Counted from the first letter of the stretch, positions 1 through 11,520 are shown. The stretch is DNA of 64,000 bases from Symbiodinium natans (GCA_905221605.1 CAJNDS010002557.1:1-64000), one strand, 5' to 3'. Translations and numbers: made by a program. The notes: generated by a model not told the origin, from the sequence alone.

Positions 1-520
1 CCCCCCACCACGAGACCACCACCAGACCACCACCACGAGACCACCACCACAAGACCACCACCACGAGACCACCACCACGACCACCAACACAACCACCCGC
101 ACGGACCCCCGCCACTGACCACCACCACGGACCAACCACCACGGACCACCACCACGGGACCACCACCACGGGACCACCACCACGCAACCACCACCACGCA
201 ACCACCACCACGAGACAACCACCACAGGACCACCACCACGGAACCACCACCACGAGACCACCACCGCGGACCACCGCCACGGACCACCACCCGGCCACCA
301 CCATGGGACCACCACCACGGGACCACCACGACGGCCACAAGGGACCACCACCACCACCACCACCACGGACACCGCCACCACCACGACAGACCACCACTAC
401 CAAAGGAGCACCACCACCACGGGACCACCACCACGCTGTGGGACCACCACGACGAACACCACGGGACCACGGACCACCACCACGGGACCACCACCACGGG
501 CATTCGGGAAAACTCCCCAA
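1..520. repeat. CCACCACCACG-type minisatellite
   Basis: This is a degenerate tandem array of units such as GGACCACCACCACG, running to the window edge. One frame reads as Gly-Pro-Pro-Pro and His-rich peptide, but its composition follows from the repeat. I see no start context, domain or splice structure, so I treat it as non-coding. Confidence 0.85.
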
Positions 521-724
521 AACCCCAGCCTTTCAGCCCCAACCCCTCAGCACCCCAAAACCACCCACCCCCCACCACACCCGACAGAACCCAAACCATT
601 ACAGCAAAAGCAAAAAACAAAACCCCCCAAAACACGACAAAACTCCGGACACAAACCCTATACAATTTCTATTAAACCCCAAAACCCTACACCGTAAAGC
701 GTAAAACCCTGAACCCGGGGGATC

Positions 725-1055
725 CCGAAAATTCCCGGAATTTAAATTCCTAGGATTTTTCGAGAGCTGTTGCTGATACGTGATCGTGAGGCCGAACCCC
801 CTTGAACAGCTGGCGGGCGGCGACCGTCATCGTAACTACCCTGGACCAAGAGATTTCCTTGAAGATTTCCTTGAAGGTGAAGGGGCACCCACGTCATCAC
901 TGTTGCGGTGGAACCTTAAATCCAACCCGGCAAGCCCAAACCTCAATCCGGACAATTCCTAAAATTCCGGGAATTTTCAGCTCCGGGTGATTCCCAAAAT
1001 TCCCAGGATTTTTAGACAAAAAGTGTTAAAATTCCCGGAATTTTCAGGATCCCCC
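725..1055. repeat. Dispersed AATTCCCGGAATT palindromic motif
   Basis: The near-palindrome AAATTCCCGGAATTT and variants recur around 728-760, 960-985, 1000-1016 and 1028-1050. Nothing between 521 and 1500 looks coding. This short block is the only visible structure there. Confidence 0.5.
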
Positions 1056-1502
1056 TGCAAGGCCCTCACAAGCAGCCACATGGACCGGAAGAGGAGGCGG
1101 GGCATCCGACGGGGCGGCCGCAGAGCGAAAATAGGAGTCGAGCCCGTAGCCTTTTATGGGGATATTTGCTGAATTTTATGAGCAACCGCCTGGTAGAGAG
1201 ATTCGCACAAACGAACCACCTCCGCCTCCAAACCGCCCAACATCTCGAAAACCACTATTCCAATCACCTTCCTATTCATCCGAATCAATACATATTAGAA
1301 TATCCTAGAGAATACGAAATTTAGAGAATACAAGATTAAAGGCTTGGCAATTGAAGCTCGCCTTTTGGCCTTGAGGGCTGTGCGCTTACAGTTCTGCAAG
1401 TGTCTAGCCTTTTGCCGCCTTGTGTTCAGGCAGCCGGCATCACATGGAGCAAGGACGCAGCCTGCGGGCAGCCCGCTTTGCAGGCTCCCAGAATTTCACT
1501 TC

Positions 1503-2200
1503 TTAATCATCATTGTTGTCCACGGCATCCTCACCCGCCGCTTGGTTCGTTGCGTTCACATTCAGTGTTTTAAGAGTTTTTTTCCATGAGGAAATCTCAC
1601 TGTCAGCCGTTGCCTCGGTCGAAGCAACTAGCTCATTCTTGTTTGACGGCATTCGCCGTTCAACCATGGATAGGCTCTGCCACCAAAACTGCAAGTTTTT
1701 CAGTGATTCAAGGGACTGATTGACATTTCGGAGCTGAGATGACAAAGCCTCGAACTCGAGAATGCTGCCGAGAAAAAATGTGATTGAAACCACAACGGGA
1801 ATCCAGACATCGTAGCCAAGGGGGCCGGCAGCAGCAAGAACTCCTGTCAGAAAGAAGATCGAAACCTGGATAGTCTGCACTGCACGAGATAGTTGCCGGC
1901 TGCGCCGAGAGTAATACTGCAACATGGGCAAGAACCGGAAGTGGATGTAGTCCTCAGCGGTGACTAGCGAAATTCCATCGTCTTTGAGATAATCATCTTC
2001 GATGATGTAGGGGTTTTGGTAGAAGTCACTGCCGACTTTGATCCATGGCGTTCCCGTCTCCTCGTCCTCTGCTTCTTCCTCATCTTTCAAAGAGGCTTCG
2101 GACTTACGAAAGCACAACCTCCCTCCAACAACACTCCAAATCCAGGTGCAGTATGAGTAGTTGCGATGCAGGTGCGCGCACATTTGCCCAGTCATAGAGA
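1503..2200 (-). CDS. 3' exon: second 2-TM (SLATT-like) module and C-terminus
   Basis: After an acidic linker (KDEEEAEDEETG), the segment HFRFLPMLQYYSRRSRQL precedes two membrane helices (SIFFLTGVLAAAG and WIPVVVSITFFLGSI). A soluble helix with FWWQSLSMVERR follows. This matches the layout of the first 2-TM module and suggests an internal duplication. The stop is at 1503. The 5' boundary is uncertain because the frame overlaps the upstream exon from 2104 to 2276. Confidence 0.5.
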
Positions 2201-4768
2201 GAGCCCAGGAGGTTTTCCATAGCTGAATCGGGTGGCATTGCCAGGTAGTCTCCTCGCACATCCGACCCAGTGGCATCAGAGTTGATTCTCTCTAAGTTTG
2301 CTGAAAAGGCGCAACGTCGGCTCATGCCTTTTGGTGCAAATGTGTCAGCTCTCTTCCGCTTCTTCCTGGCTCCTTCTGCAAGAGCGGTCGGATCATCGGA
2401 TACCAGTAGAGGCTTATCGCACAAGTCCTCTACCCGGTCTTGAATGTCCATGTTACCAGCCTTTCGGGGCTGATAATCAAGCACGCGACAGCGATACTGA
2501 TAGATTTCACTTTTCACATGCACTGCGCCACCTTCCAGTGCCGCCCATTTGTTGACATGGTTCAGTCGGCTGATGGAGGTCAGCACGAATGTACTAACGC
2601 AGGGCAAGACTAACAACAAGACTTTGAGCTCTGATTGAGGCAAGGACCAATCCGGCGCTCTCTCACTTTGTTGAGAAAGTGTGGCCACCACTGTGACAAC
2701 AACCGACAGCAGCATAGCAGTGTAGTGGAGTAGCCTGGCCCTTCGTCGGAACATGGCTGCGTTGTAGGAGTATAGCAGGTGCTGTTCCCAAGCATAGCGC
2801 AGACGGTTCTCTTCACTCTTGGCGTAGCCAACTTCCATCATCTCGTCGTCCTGGACCGTCGACAAAACAAGCGTCAGTTTGTTGATAACTTTTTCGACTG
2901 AGTCTTTGGCAGGGTTCAATATGAGGAACTGGTCATCAGGAACATGCTCTGGTAGCTCGTAGTTATACTGCGAGATGTCCAATGGCAGATTGGGCTGGCG
3001 CCTCTTCAGCACGGATGCCCCCAGCATTTCAGCAGCACCACCTGTGTTGTGAAGACAGACCACTGGCACGCCTGCCATAGCCTCCATCAAGATCTTCCCA
3101 TCGACTCCCGGCTCGATGAGGGCTTTATTGCCATTTGCGAAAATGGTAGCCCGCGTGGCCAGAGAACGCAGCTTGTGTCTTAATCTGTCAAGTGCCTGCT
3201 GGTTCTGAACGAAAATAATATGTGTAAGCGCGTTGCAGAGGAATCTCTGAGAAATATGGGCACGGACGTCTTGACACAGGCCCTCAGCACTCTTGCTCTT
3301 GCGACACCTGCCATCATCACCATCATCATCTTCATCCATACCCGTACCTTCAAGGTCCTGTTCATCAGCCAGCTTGCCTCCGTATTGGCCAAGCTCGGGA
3401 AACAACACCTCGTTCACTGACGGGTAAATCACCCGCTGCTCCAGCAGACTGTTGTGTTGCTTTTGGTGACCATAGGTAGCAACATCCGTTGCACAGGCTA
3501 CAAAGTCGTCTTTAAACTCAGTAGTGTCCAACAGGCGTGCACAGAGTACTACAGACTCGGCTTTGTGACCTGCAAGGCAACCAAACGCCGACCAGTAGAC
3601 TTTCAGTCCGTCCATCAACACCTGGGATTGCATGGGATTCCCTTGCTAGCCCTCAAAACGCAATTTTCCAAGCCGTCTCACTACCTCCGTTCCTGGACCA
3701 GATTTTAGACTCCACGCCCAGAGCATGTAACACTAAATATCGTTCCTTGTCGCATTGCAACGAACCTACTTAGTGAAGATGCCGTTCTACTTGGTTTGTT
3801 CATCAGGATGCAAGGGAGCCTGCCTCATTCAAGCCGCCTCGTTGCCCTCTGCCCAAATCGAACCATCCGCCACATTCGGTGACAGCTTGGCAAACACCAG
3901 CTGCAATCTCATTCAGCCGACTCTTAAACTTTCTTCTAAATTTCCAGTCGTCCGAATCAGGAGGCAAAGCATCCTCAGGCTGCTTTTTCCTTGTCTGCCT
4001 GCGGCTGGCACGAGTCTCGGCAGGCATTCGGCTGGCACGAGCTTCGGCGTGGCTGCTGGCGCCAAATACGTCAGGGGTTGCACTTCCCCATGCTTTTCGA
4101 CTCCTCAGCGTGTCTGACTGAGACCAGTTGACATAGTGATCTCTGCCGCCATAGCAGGACAGCAACAGATTCGGAGGATTCAGACGCCACCCATCCTGCC
4201 GAACAAACATCCATCGCAATATGTCATCTGCGTCTTCCATTTCAGCAGGAGCAATGATGTAGTGGGCGCGGTGTCCTCCAGTTCCCAGTCCACTGAACTC
4301 CACTTCCCCTCGCTTCAGGGCTGATGCCTTGCCTTGCTGGACATCTCCTCGCTCACAAGACAGCAGCATATCCTTGACACGTTGCTCTGCCATTTCCTTG
4401 TACTTCCTCTCAGCAGCTGTTCCAACACTTGATGCTCCCCTTGGTCGCGTTGAGACGGTCCCCGCAAGCACACCCACAAACTTCGCTTTGGCCGTTAATG
4501 GGCTTTCAGCGACACTGAGCTCCTTCTCATCGCGTTTTGATTTCTTTTGGCCCCTGGGCTTTTGCGGAGTTGATTTCAGCCTTTCATGCTGCGTCGCTGG
4601 AACAGGAGTCCCCCGCAAGGCCTGCAAGGACTGCAAGCGGCTTGCCTGTCCCACAAGGTCATCTCTTACAACTTGGTCTGTTGGGCCAGTTTCGGCGGTT
4701 GCGGCCCCTTCACTGGAGCCATCTTCCGATACGAAGCTTGCGGGCACTGGTGGACCATCACTGCGCAT
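1503..4768 (-). CDS. LSDAT (TRPM-type SLOG) protein with two SLATT-like 2-TM modules, split gene
   Basis: Three minus-strand reading frames in order appear to form one gene. The first (4768 to about 3810) ends with a block resembling the start of the LSDAT/TRPM-SLOG fold: W..NPPNLLLSCYGG, then an R.K..L.EIA.G...AV...GGWF pattern. The second (about 3645 to 2104) continues with the later LSDAT strand GVPVVCLHNTGGAAEMLG, then a pair of membrane helices. The third (about 2200 to 1503) has another pair. LSDAT domains bind nucleotide-derived ligands such as ADP-ribose in TRPM channels. SLATT domains are 2-TM effectors paired with SLOG sensors in prokaryotic conflict systems. The suggested role is therefore a ligand-gated membrane protein; that is inference. 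Frame changes near 3650-3800 and 2104-2276 are best read as introns, but frameshifts are possible. No TRPM-type six-TM channel region is visible. Confidence 0.6.
2104..3650 (-). CDS. Middle exon: LSDAT C-terminal half and first 2-TM module
   Basis: The open frame begins after an in-frame TAG just above 3640, so a splice acceptor near 3645-3650 is more likely than the internal ATG at 3633. Counting from that ATG, the VVCLHNTGGAAEM block is at residues 191-203 and acidic low complexity at 98-108. Transmembrane segments are at about 302-320 and 338-356, followed by NHVNKWAALEGGA, as in SLATT/DUF4231-type proteins. The last ~30 residues before the stop at 2104 look non-native, so the exon probably ends earlier. 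Confidence 0.5.
3803..4768 (-). CDS. 5' exon of the LSDAT-SLATT gene
   Basis: 321 codons from an ATG at 4768. The first ~170 residues are polar and low in complexity. The LSDAT start follows from about residue 195. Near its end GGWFDLGRGQRGG corresponds to the TRPM W.(I/V)TGG region. The exon must end before the stop at 3803. GC donors are available in the last 60 bases. Confidence 0.5.
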   Translation of the reverse strand: MRSDGPPVPASFVSEDGSSEGAATAETGPTDQVVRDDLVGQASRLQSLQALRGTPVPATQHERLKSTPQKPRGQKKSKRDEKELSVAESPLTAKAKFVGVLAGTVSTRPRGASSVGTAAERKYKEMAEQRVKDMLLSCERGDVQQGKASALKRGEVEFSGLGTGGHRAHYIIAPAEMEDADDILRWMFVRQDGWRLNPPNLLLSCYGGRDHYVNWSQSDTLRSRKAWGSATPDVFGASSHAEARASRMPAETRASRRQTRKKQPEDALPPDSDDWKFRRKFKSRLNEIAAGVCQAVTECGGWFDLGRGQRGGLNEAGSLAS

Positions 4769-5886
4769 CAGAAAGCAGGGTCTGGGCTCTAAACCCTACA
4801 TCCTTCCTTAGCAACCCCAAACCTGCTCTGATAGTGGGATTCTAAAAACAAGCGGTTCTGGTCTTCAGGCCATCATCATTGAAATCATCTATTTGGATCC
4901 TTCCTGTCGTGCTCCAGCGCCGCGGAAGCCTGAAATCAGACTTGAGCCTTGCAGAGAACAACCTCAGCATGGGCAGAAGTCAAAATCGAAACCTCAAACC
5001 CCCAAATCTTAAAGTGCTAGAGCTGTGGTAGTTTCTTCGCAAGAATCACACTGGAAAACACCAACACACACACACAATCGCCAATCGTCATTGCATTACT
5101 GAAACACCAATCCACGCCAGACCCCAAGGCGAGTCAAATTCCAAACCGGGGCCAGATGTCACAAGCAGCATGTGTACCACAGGAAATGATCAAAGTATAG
5201 GGTATATGATTCCGATTGTCGTTGCCCAAGGCCCTGGGAATCCGCACAGCTCGTTTCGCACAATCTAACACACAAGGTTGTCGTCGGCGTGTCCAGGTTT
5301 GGGGTTCAGGGTTGTGCCTCTATGGCGATGATTTATGCAGGGCTTTGTTACTATAGCGGCTTGGTTGCCCGTTTCGGAGAGCTGTGGTAGACCCGTCCTT
5401 AACATCACGCCCGGCGCTAAGCTTTATAGGATGCAGCACCACTATCCGCCGTCAATGATACGAACCTGTATTTGGCAGCTCAATCTATATGCTTCTGTTC
5501 CATCCAGAAGGTCCTGCAGCTTGTCTCATGCTACCGCGCAGCACATCGGGGGATGGCGGCTGCGGGTCTGTCGCAAGACTGAGACTCAGTGACACTCAAT
5601 TCCTTGGGGTTGAGGGTTTAGGGTTTAGGGTGTAAACCCGGTCATTCCTTGCCTCACCCCATGGGCTGGTATTCTGAGCACAGTGCCCTGTGAAACAAAA
5701 TGCCAACATGTAGCAACCCATTCCGCATGCTCCTTTTGCCAGCGCTTTCCGAGTCTGTTCACGTGCGTGAGAAAGAAATGCGAGGGCTCCTCAAACAGTG
5801 TGCGCGCATCCGTGCATCATCAGGGAAAAACCCACGGAAAATCTTGCCACCGCTACGGTAGCCTTTGTCTTTGCTCCCGCGGCAAT
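4769..5886. other. No gene recognised upstream of the LSDAT gene
   Basis: Mixed unique sequence with one short TTTAGGG remnant near 5605-5630. Open frames of 60-85 codons exist on both strands but none has a domain or convincing splice context. No complete dinoflagellate spliced-leader relic was seen by eye. Confidence 0.4.
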
Positions 5887-5962
5887 CCCTAAACCCTAAA
5901 CCCTAAACCCTAAACCCTAAACCCTAAACCCTACACCCCTAAACCCTAACCCCTAAACCCTA
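5886..5962. repeat. CCCTAAA array
   Basis: About six perfect CCCTAAA units followed by degenerate CCCTACACC variants. It lies upstream, on the plus strand, of the exon-like island at 6.05 kb. Confidence 0.9.
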
Positions 5963-6027
5963 CACCCCAAGAAGCACGAAATGAGGGACTTTTTGAGAAG
6001 CCCTCGGTTGATCCGGCCTAGTGATCC

Positions 6028-6083
6028 GGTAAACTGGGTGCCTCCCGGCGATCAGCAGCGGCAGGCAGAAGGCTTTCATCATC
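6028..6083 (-). CDS. Probable short exon, unrecognised gene
   Basis: A GC-rich island free of repeats. On the minus strand an AG at 6084-6085 precedes two long open frames, one reading MMKAFCLPLLIAGRHPVY. The 3' limit is not fixed; a GTTTACC donor at 6034 is possible. No homology recognised. Confidence 0.3.
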
Positions 6084-6354
6084 CTTGCCAGGACGGTTGA
6101 GGATTCATTGATGTTCCGCACTCATGACTCTTGGCAACCCTTAAAACCCTAAACCCTATAACCCTATAACCCTATACTGAACCCTAAACCTTTAAACCTA
6201 AACCCAAATCCCTAAACCCTGTGGTTGACACGATTTCCAGCTAAGCATCGCCTCTTTGTAATCTGGAGTGGCTAGAAAACAGCACATCGGAACACTCCGC
6301 AAGGCCATCGCAAAGAATCGAAAAAACAATGAAGAATCCGCACGGATCTGTATA

Positions 6355-6715
6355 CACACATATATATAATTACACACACACACACACTTTTCAAAACAAA
6401 TATACTGTATACCCAACGGAGAACGAGGACGCATGATACCCAGAAGTTCTCCAACATCACACAGAATGCATATAATGCATGCTGGCGTCTGCGTGGAACA
6501 TGGCGTTGCCCCTCGCGTCGAACGTGGCAAGCGTCTCATCCACAACTGCCTGCAGGGACTTCATCTTACATACATCATATACGTATATACATCTTGATTT
6601 TTGCGTACAACTTATACAACTATATGTATATATACATCTACATGTGTATATATATATATGAGCATGTACATATATATATATATACACATGTATAGTACGT
6701 ATACATAATCTATCA
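6355..6715. repeat. TA/CA-rich microsatellite region
   Basis: TATATA and ACACAC tracts at about 6357-6390, 6570-6600 and 6620-6710 surround a short unique island (6470-6560). Frames here encode Ile/Tyr/His-rich shadows only. Confidence 0.8.
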
Positions 6716-6819
6716 CGCGCTGGAAGCTCGCAGCAAAGCGGCCTCCCGAAGGGCAAGCTGCCGCTCGAGGCCTTCAGCGGCTGGTGCGTAAACCGAAGTC
6801 CTCTAGGGGAAGGCTTAGG

Positions 6820-6896
6820 ACCCTAAACCCTAAACCCTAAACCCTAAACCCTAAACCCGAAACCCTAAACCCTAAACCCTAAACCCTAAACCCTAG
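6820..6896. repeat. CCCTAAA array
   Basis: About ten CCCTAAA units with one CCCGAAA variant. It ends 3 nt inside the proposed 5' splice site of the exon at 6899-6958. Confidence 0.9.
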
Positions 6897-6898
6897 AC

Positions 6899-6958
6899 TT
6901 CAACATGTTGAGGTCAGGGGGTGCACGCTGGTCTTCTGGCAGGCCCCAGGGCCGCGAG
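6899..6958 (-). CDS. Probable short exon, unrecognised gene
   Basis: 60 nt between a pyrimidine-rich TTTTCGCAG acceptor and a GTCTAGGG donor that runs straight into the TTTAGGG tract (minus reading). The open frame reads SRPWGLPEDQRAPPDLNML. No domain recognised. Confidence 0.4.
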
Positions 6959-7243
6959 CTGCGAAAAGGGTTGAGGTTTTTTTTGGGCTTCGGGCTGAGG
7001 AGTTTAGGAGCTTAGGGCTGAGGAGCTTAGGGTTTAGGAGTTTAGGAGTTTAGGGTTTGGGAGTGTAGGGCTTCGGAGCTTAGGGTTTACGAGTTTAGGG
7101 TTCTTGGGTTTAGGGTTTTGGGAGTTTAGGTCTTCGGGTTTAGCGGTCTGGAGCTCAGGGCTCAGTTTAGGGTTTCTTGTAGTTTAGGGCTTAGGGGTGT
7201 AGGGTTGAAGCGTTTGGGGCGTGGGGGTTCGGAGTTTAGGGTT

Positions 7244-7367
7244 TACTTGGAGGTTCATGGGTGCTTATAAGTAGAGTTCTAAGTAGGGTAACTATGGTTA
7301 CAACCTTGCTTAGGAGACTTTTAACATCTTTTAACCCTACTTATAAGTACCCATGAACCTTCAAGTA
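7244..7367. mobile_element. MITE-like inverted repeat, family 1 copy a
   Basis: Arms 7244-7274 and 7337-7367 are 31 bp each and pair with two mismatches, around the core TTCATGGGT.CTTATAAGTAG. The loop is about 60 bp and nothing is coded. Related palindromes occur at 19.7, 52.4 and 63.2 kb. The element sits inside a TTTAGGG-rich tract. Confidence 0.7.
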
Positions 7368-8310
7368 GGAGGTTAGGAGTTTAGGGCTCAGCGCTTCAAG
7401 TGTCGAGCTTCTTATCACCTTGTCTCAGGCAGCACTAGACCCATGAGTAACCTAGGTATCAAAAGAGCACCCTTCGTGGTTTAAAGGGGATTAGAATGGA
7501 ACCTAAAGCCCCCCAAAAAGGGAATAAGCCCTAAACCCTAAACCCTAAACCCCCAGGGCCTACTCCGGGAGTTAAGTTCACAAGCCCCCCCCCCCCCCCC
7601 CCCAAAAAAAAAAAGAAAAGTGTACACCTTCAGTTCTATCGGGGGACTATAGTATCCCAAAAGTGTAAGGTGTGCCCAATCAGCTACCTTCGGGTTTAGG
7701 GTTTAGGGTTTCGGGTTTAGAGTTTAGGGTTAGTAGAGCAGCACCCTGGACCGCCAGGACGTACCTGCAGTTGCTGTCTAACCAACTCGAGGCCGCAACA
7801 TTCGGTCTTGCAAGGTTGGCAATCATCTGAACTGATTCATGGTTGGGATAGTCCTAAACAACTTGAATTTCGATTCCTTAGTGAGTTTTCGACCCTTAAG
7901 AATGTAAAATGTTACCCCACTATAACAAAGTGAAGGGTCCCCTTCTGAGAAGTTCCTATTTCAATACAAACATCACTTTGGAACCCGAAAACGCAATCGT
8001 CAATCGGGCACCCTCCAGAAAATCCCAACACCTAAGCCCAAAACCTGAGCCCTCCAAGAATAGATGCGGTGCAGCCGAGTGCAACTACCCATGCTGAGGC
8101 GCATACTCGCAAGGCGCGAGGCCAACCTAAACGTTGGAGTCTGGGGTTTTCAGGTGCGCTGAAAAACCCTAAACGCTAAACCCTAAATCCTAAACCCAAC
8201 CCTAAACCCTAAACCCTAACCCTAATTAAACAATTAACCCCAAACCCTCTTGAGCATGACGCCACGCCTGCCGGCCCCAACGAATGTCCTAAGCCCTAGA
8301 CCAGACAACC

Positions 8311-8397
8311 GTTCCCCCTTATACTAACAGTCCTTAATAGGCATTATCATAGGGGGTACCAGAATCCCTATTCAGGACTGTTAGTAGAGGGGAGAAC
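8311..8397. mobile_element. MITE-like inverted repeat, family 2 copy a
   Basis: 24-bp arms (8311-8334 and 8374-8397) pair as GTTC.CCC..TACTAACAGTCCT with few mismatches. The loop holds AGGGGGTACCAGAATCCC. Copies at 13.8, 27.75 and partly 60.85 kb share the arm and loop words. Confidence 0.65.
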
Positions 8398-8969
8398 ATC
8401 CCAAAGTATGGTTGAGTAGGGATTAGAAGGGATCATATCTTGGCCATATCTTCGGCCGCGAAACCCTAAGCCCCAAACCAGAACCCCAGACCACTGCGAA
8501 GCCCAGATCCCTAAACCCTGAAAGGTAAATGAGCATGCGCACTGAACCCTCCCCCCAAGCCCAAACCCCTTTGAACCCACCATTCCACCCAAACTCCAAA
8601 AACCCTAAACCCTAAACCCTAAACCCTAAACCCTAACCAAAAGCCCAACATGAAGTTCTTGGATTTGGAACACACGTTGGGCGTCTGACTCGTTGACTTC
8701 GCTGCTCAAGGAAGCAAGGCGGCCTTTGCAGTCAATCGGGGCGTCTATAGTATGGACCTTTTTGGTACCATCATGCGAGTACTCACGTTAGAATTTAAGG
8801 AGTGTTCACGAAACAAAAAAGAAACCCCGAAAGGCGCCTTACGCTTGGTCACCGCTCGCTACCCTTTGCCACATCCAGCTAAGGGCACCCATGTCACGCG
8901 GAAGTCCTGTGAATGCCGGCCTTCGGCATGCTGGCTTAAGGATGCCTAGTTTTGGGTTCCCATATTCTA

Positions 8970-9057
8970 AGGGGGTTTACGATATTCGGGGTACCCTTAC
9001 TGGGGATCCTACTATTTGGGGGTCACAATTAGGGGTGACTTCGTATAAACCCCTTTA
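8970..9057. mobile_element. MITE-like inverted repeat, family 3 copy a
   Basis: Begins GGGGGTTTACGATATTCGGG and ends with an imperfect complement (TTCGTATAAACCCCTT). The internal words GGATCCTACTATTTGGGG are shared with copies at 10.67, 16.6, 55.4, 55.73, 61.96 and 63.9 kb. Confidence 0.6.
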
Positions 9058-9811
9058 GAAGGGGTGATCGCAGGTTGGGGTGCCGCTCTCTTCTAAAATT
9101 TGCCTCGGCTCGGGGTTTTGGAGGTGCCGAAACACACCGCAGGATCAGAAGCTTATATGGGGGAGGGGGGCGTAGGGAGTATTCCGGGTTCTATACCCGC
9201 CCTTGAAGCCCCCCCCCCCTCCCTTAAGAGCTGTATAAGCAGCAGAAGGACGGAAGCCGCTGGGCTCCCCGGCCCTCGCAGTTTTGGACCTGACAAGGCT
9301 GCGGCGATTGGGTTGGAAAGGGTTAGGGCTTCAGCCATTTACAGTCGGTCGATGTATGGAGACAGGTCATGGACAGAGTCACAGAAACAGAGAAAGGGGA
9401 AGAGAGAGAGAGAGAGAGAACAAAAACAAAAAACACAAATGGAAAGCAAGGCCCCTCAAACCACCCTTTTTTCTGACGAGAGGTATAAAACAATTGGGTA
9501 CATTCTATCCCCACATATCGTGCCTCTAAGCGCCTATATAGGGCACCCAAATCCCTGATCCCCACTATGAACCCATAAGTTAAGCTATGATTATCAGGTT
9601 CTTAAGGACAGGGGTTCAAGGGGGGTGTGCAACCCAGGGTTCCCTGATACTCCCCACTACTCCCGAAGGCTCCCTAAGCTCCCCTCAGGTTCCCTAGGTA
9701 CCTGACCCCCCATGAACCCCAACCCAAAAACCCTAAACCCGAAACCCTAACCCTAAACCCTAAGCCCTAAACCCTGTCCCTAAACCCCTTAATGCTTCAA
9801 CTTCACTGGAC

Positions 9812-9873
9812 CTGCAATTCAGGACGAGCGGCTCCGGCGACCGCCGAGCTGGCCATGTTCTGAATGGCGCCTT
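9812..9873 (-). CDS. Probable short exon, unrecognised gene
   Basis: 62 nt flanked by CATCCAG (acceptor) and CAG|GTCCAGTGAAG (donor) on the minus strand. The open frame reads GAIQNMASSAVAGAARPELQ. A TTTAGGG-type tract begins 7 nt beyond the acceptor on the plus strand. No homology recognised. Confidence 0.5.
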
Positions 9874-9884
9874 CTGGATGGGTT

Positions 9885-10365
9885 TAGGGTATAGGGTTTA
9901 GGGTTTAGGGTTTAGGGTTTAGGGTTTAGGGTTTAGGGTTTAGGGTTTAGGATTTAGGGTTTCGGGTTTAGGGTTTTAGGGGTTTTAGGGGTTTTTACAG
10001 GTTTTAGGGGTTTTAGGGGTTTAGGGTTTAGGGTTTAAGGTTTAGGGTTTGGAGTTTAGGGTTTATAGGGTTTGGGGTTTAGGGTTTATAGGGTTTAGGG
10101 ATTCGGGTTTCAGGTTTCGGGTTTAGGGTTTAGGGTTTGGGGTTTGGGGTTTGGGGTTTAGGGTTTCGGGTTTAGGGTTTCGGGTTTAGGGTTTAGGGTT
10201 AAGGGCTAAGGCTGTGGGGTTTAGGGTTTGGGATTTAGGGTATCGGGTTAGGGTTTCGGGTTCAGGGTTTAGGGTTTCGGGTTTAGGGTTTTGGGGTTTT
10301 GGACTTATACAGGGTTTAGGGCTTGCTTAGGGTTTAGGGTTTTAGGGTTTGGGGTTTAGGGTCAG
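9885..10365. repeat. Long degenerate TTTAGGG array
   Basis: Starts with about ten perfect TTTAGGG units and decays into TTTCGGG, TTTTAGGGG, TTTGGGG and TTTATAGGG variants. All units point the same way. Nothing coding is seen. Confidence 0.95.
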
Positions 10366-10784
10366 CGAAGAGAGTGTTCTGGGGAACGGTCTGAGTCTCG
10401 TCTGCATGAGAGGGGGGCAGGGGCCACGAATACCGGGGTTCCGAATTTCCTAGTTGACCAGACTTGACGAAAATTCGATTCGGCCTCATGTAGGCAGGGC
10501 CGCGGAAAAGAAAACAGTAGGAAGACATACGAAGTCTATACTGAGCCATACTTGCGGTCTGTTTGTCCATCTTGAGGAAACTTTCTTCCAACCATTAATA
10601 TACCAGGAACATATGTGTCCAACAAGTAAATATACCGGGGAACATATGGTGTTCATTGGTGCCTTGTTAGGGGTCCTTATTTTAAGGGGATCCTACTATT
10701 TGGGGATCTACTAGCCTAAACCCTAAACCCTAAACCTGAAACCCTAAACCGTAAAATCTAAACCCTATTTCGTAAACTCCCATA

Positions 10785-10839
10785 TCTGTCCCCCACAGTC
10801 CCATCAGCCTGAGACAGTGTTCGAAGCCAGGCGGACAGC
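10785..10839 (-). CDS. Probable short exon, unrecognised gene
   Basis: After the acceptor CCTGCCAG the minus-strand frame reads LSAWLRTLSQADGTVGDRYG. The 3' end runs into a family-3-like GGGAGTTTACGAAAT word and is not resolved. TTTAGGG units begin about 40 bp beyond the acceptor on the plus strand. Confidence 0.4.
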
Positions 10840-10952
10840 CTGGCAGGAGCGGCTTTCAGCCCAACCCCTGAACAACAGTTTAGGGTTTAGGGTTTAGGGT
10901 TTAGGGTTTAGGGTTTAGGGTTTAGGGTTCAGGGTTCTGGGACCCCAAACCC

Positions 10953-10998
10953 CAGCAGCAGACTGGCACGATCTGAGTAGCAATGACGGCCCTCCCAG
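10953..10998 (-). CDS. Probable short exon, unrecognised gene
   Basis: A minus-strand island after the acceptor ATGTAGGCAG. Open frames include LGGPSLLLRSCQSAAG and SWEGRHCYSDRASLLLG, so the phase is undecided. The 3' splice-out point is not fixed. Confidence 0.3.
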
Positions 10999-11039
10999 CT
11001 GCCTACATGCGCTCTCAAACCCACAGCCCTAAACCCTAT

Positions 11040-11120
11040 ACGCACCCTAAGGTTTAGGGCAAGTTTAGGGTTTAGGGTTTAGGGTTTAGGGTTTAGGGTT
11101 TAGGGTTTAGGGTTTAGGGC
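11040..11120. repeat. TTTAGGG array
   Basis: About nine perfect TTTAGGG units after a short CCCTAAGG inversion. Confidence 0.9.
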
Positions 11121-11520
11121 TATCAACCCTATACAACCCTACACCTGCTGTAGGGAGAGAAACACCTTCAATTGCTATTCCCTCATTCCCCACTAAGAAC
11201 GAATAAGTATAAACCCCTAGACTACAACATATGGTGCTCATGCCCCAACAAAGAACCAATAAGTATAAACCCCTAAACTACCTACTCCCCAGCGCAAGCT
11301 CTGAAGTACGTGGATTGAGGTCATTTCAAAGCTGAAAAGTTCATGTTGCTCCTAGCATGGTTTTGTTGAGAAGGCTTAGGGTTTAGGGTTTAGGGTTTAG
11401 GGTTTAGGGTTTAAGGTTTAGGGTTTAGGGTTTAGGGTAAAACCCTAAACTTAAACCCCAACCCCGCCCCCCCCCCCCCCCCCCCCCATGTTTTGAGATT
11501 TGGAGGGCAAGGCTGGGGGG

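Noticed and set aside
303-704. Gly-Pro-Pro-Pro/His repeat protein of 133 codons
   Set aside because: The frame is a by-product of the CCACCACCACG minisatellite; there is no domain, start context or non-repeat coding signal beyond Lys/Pro-rich low complexity.
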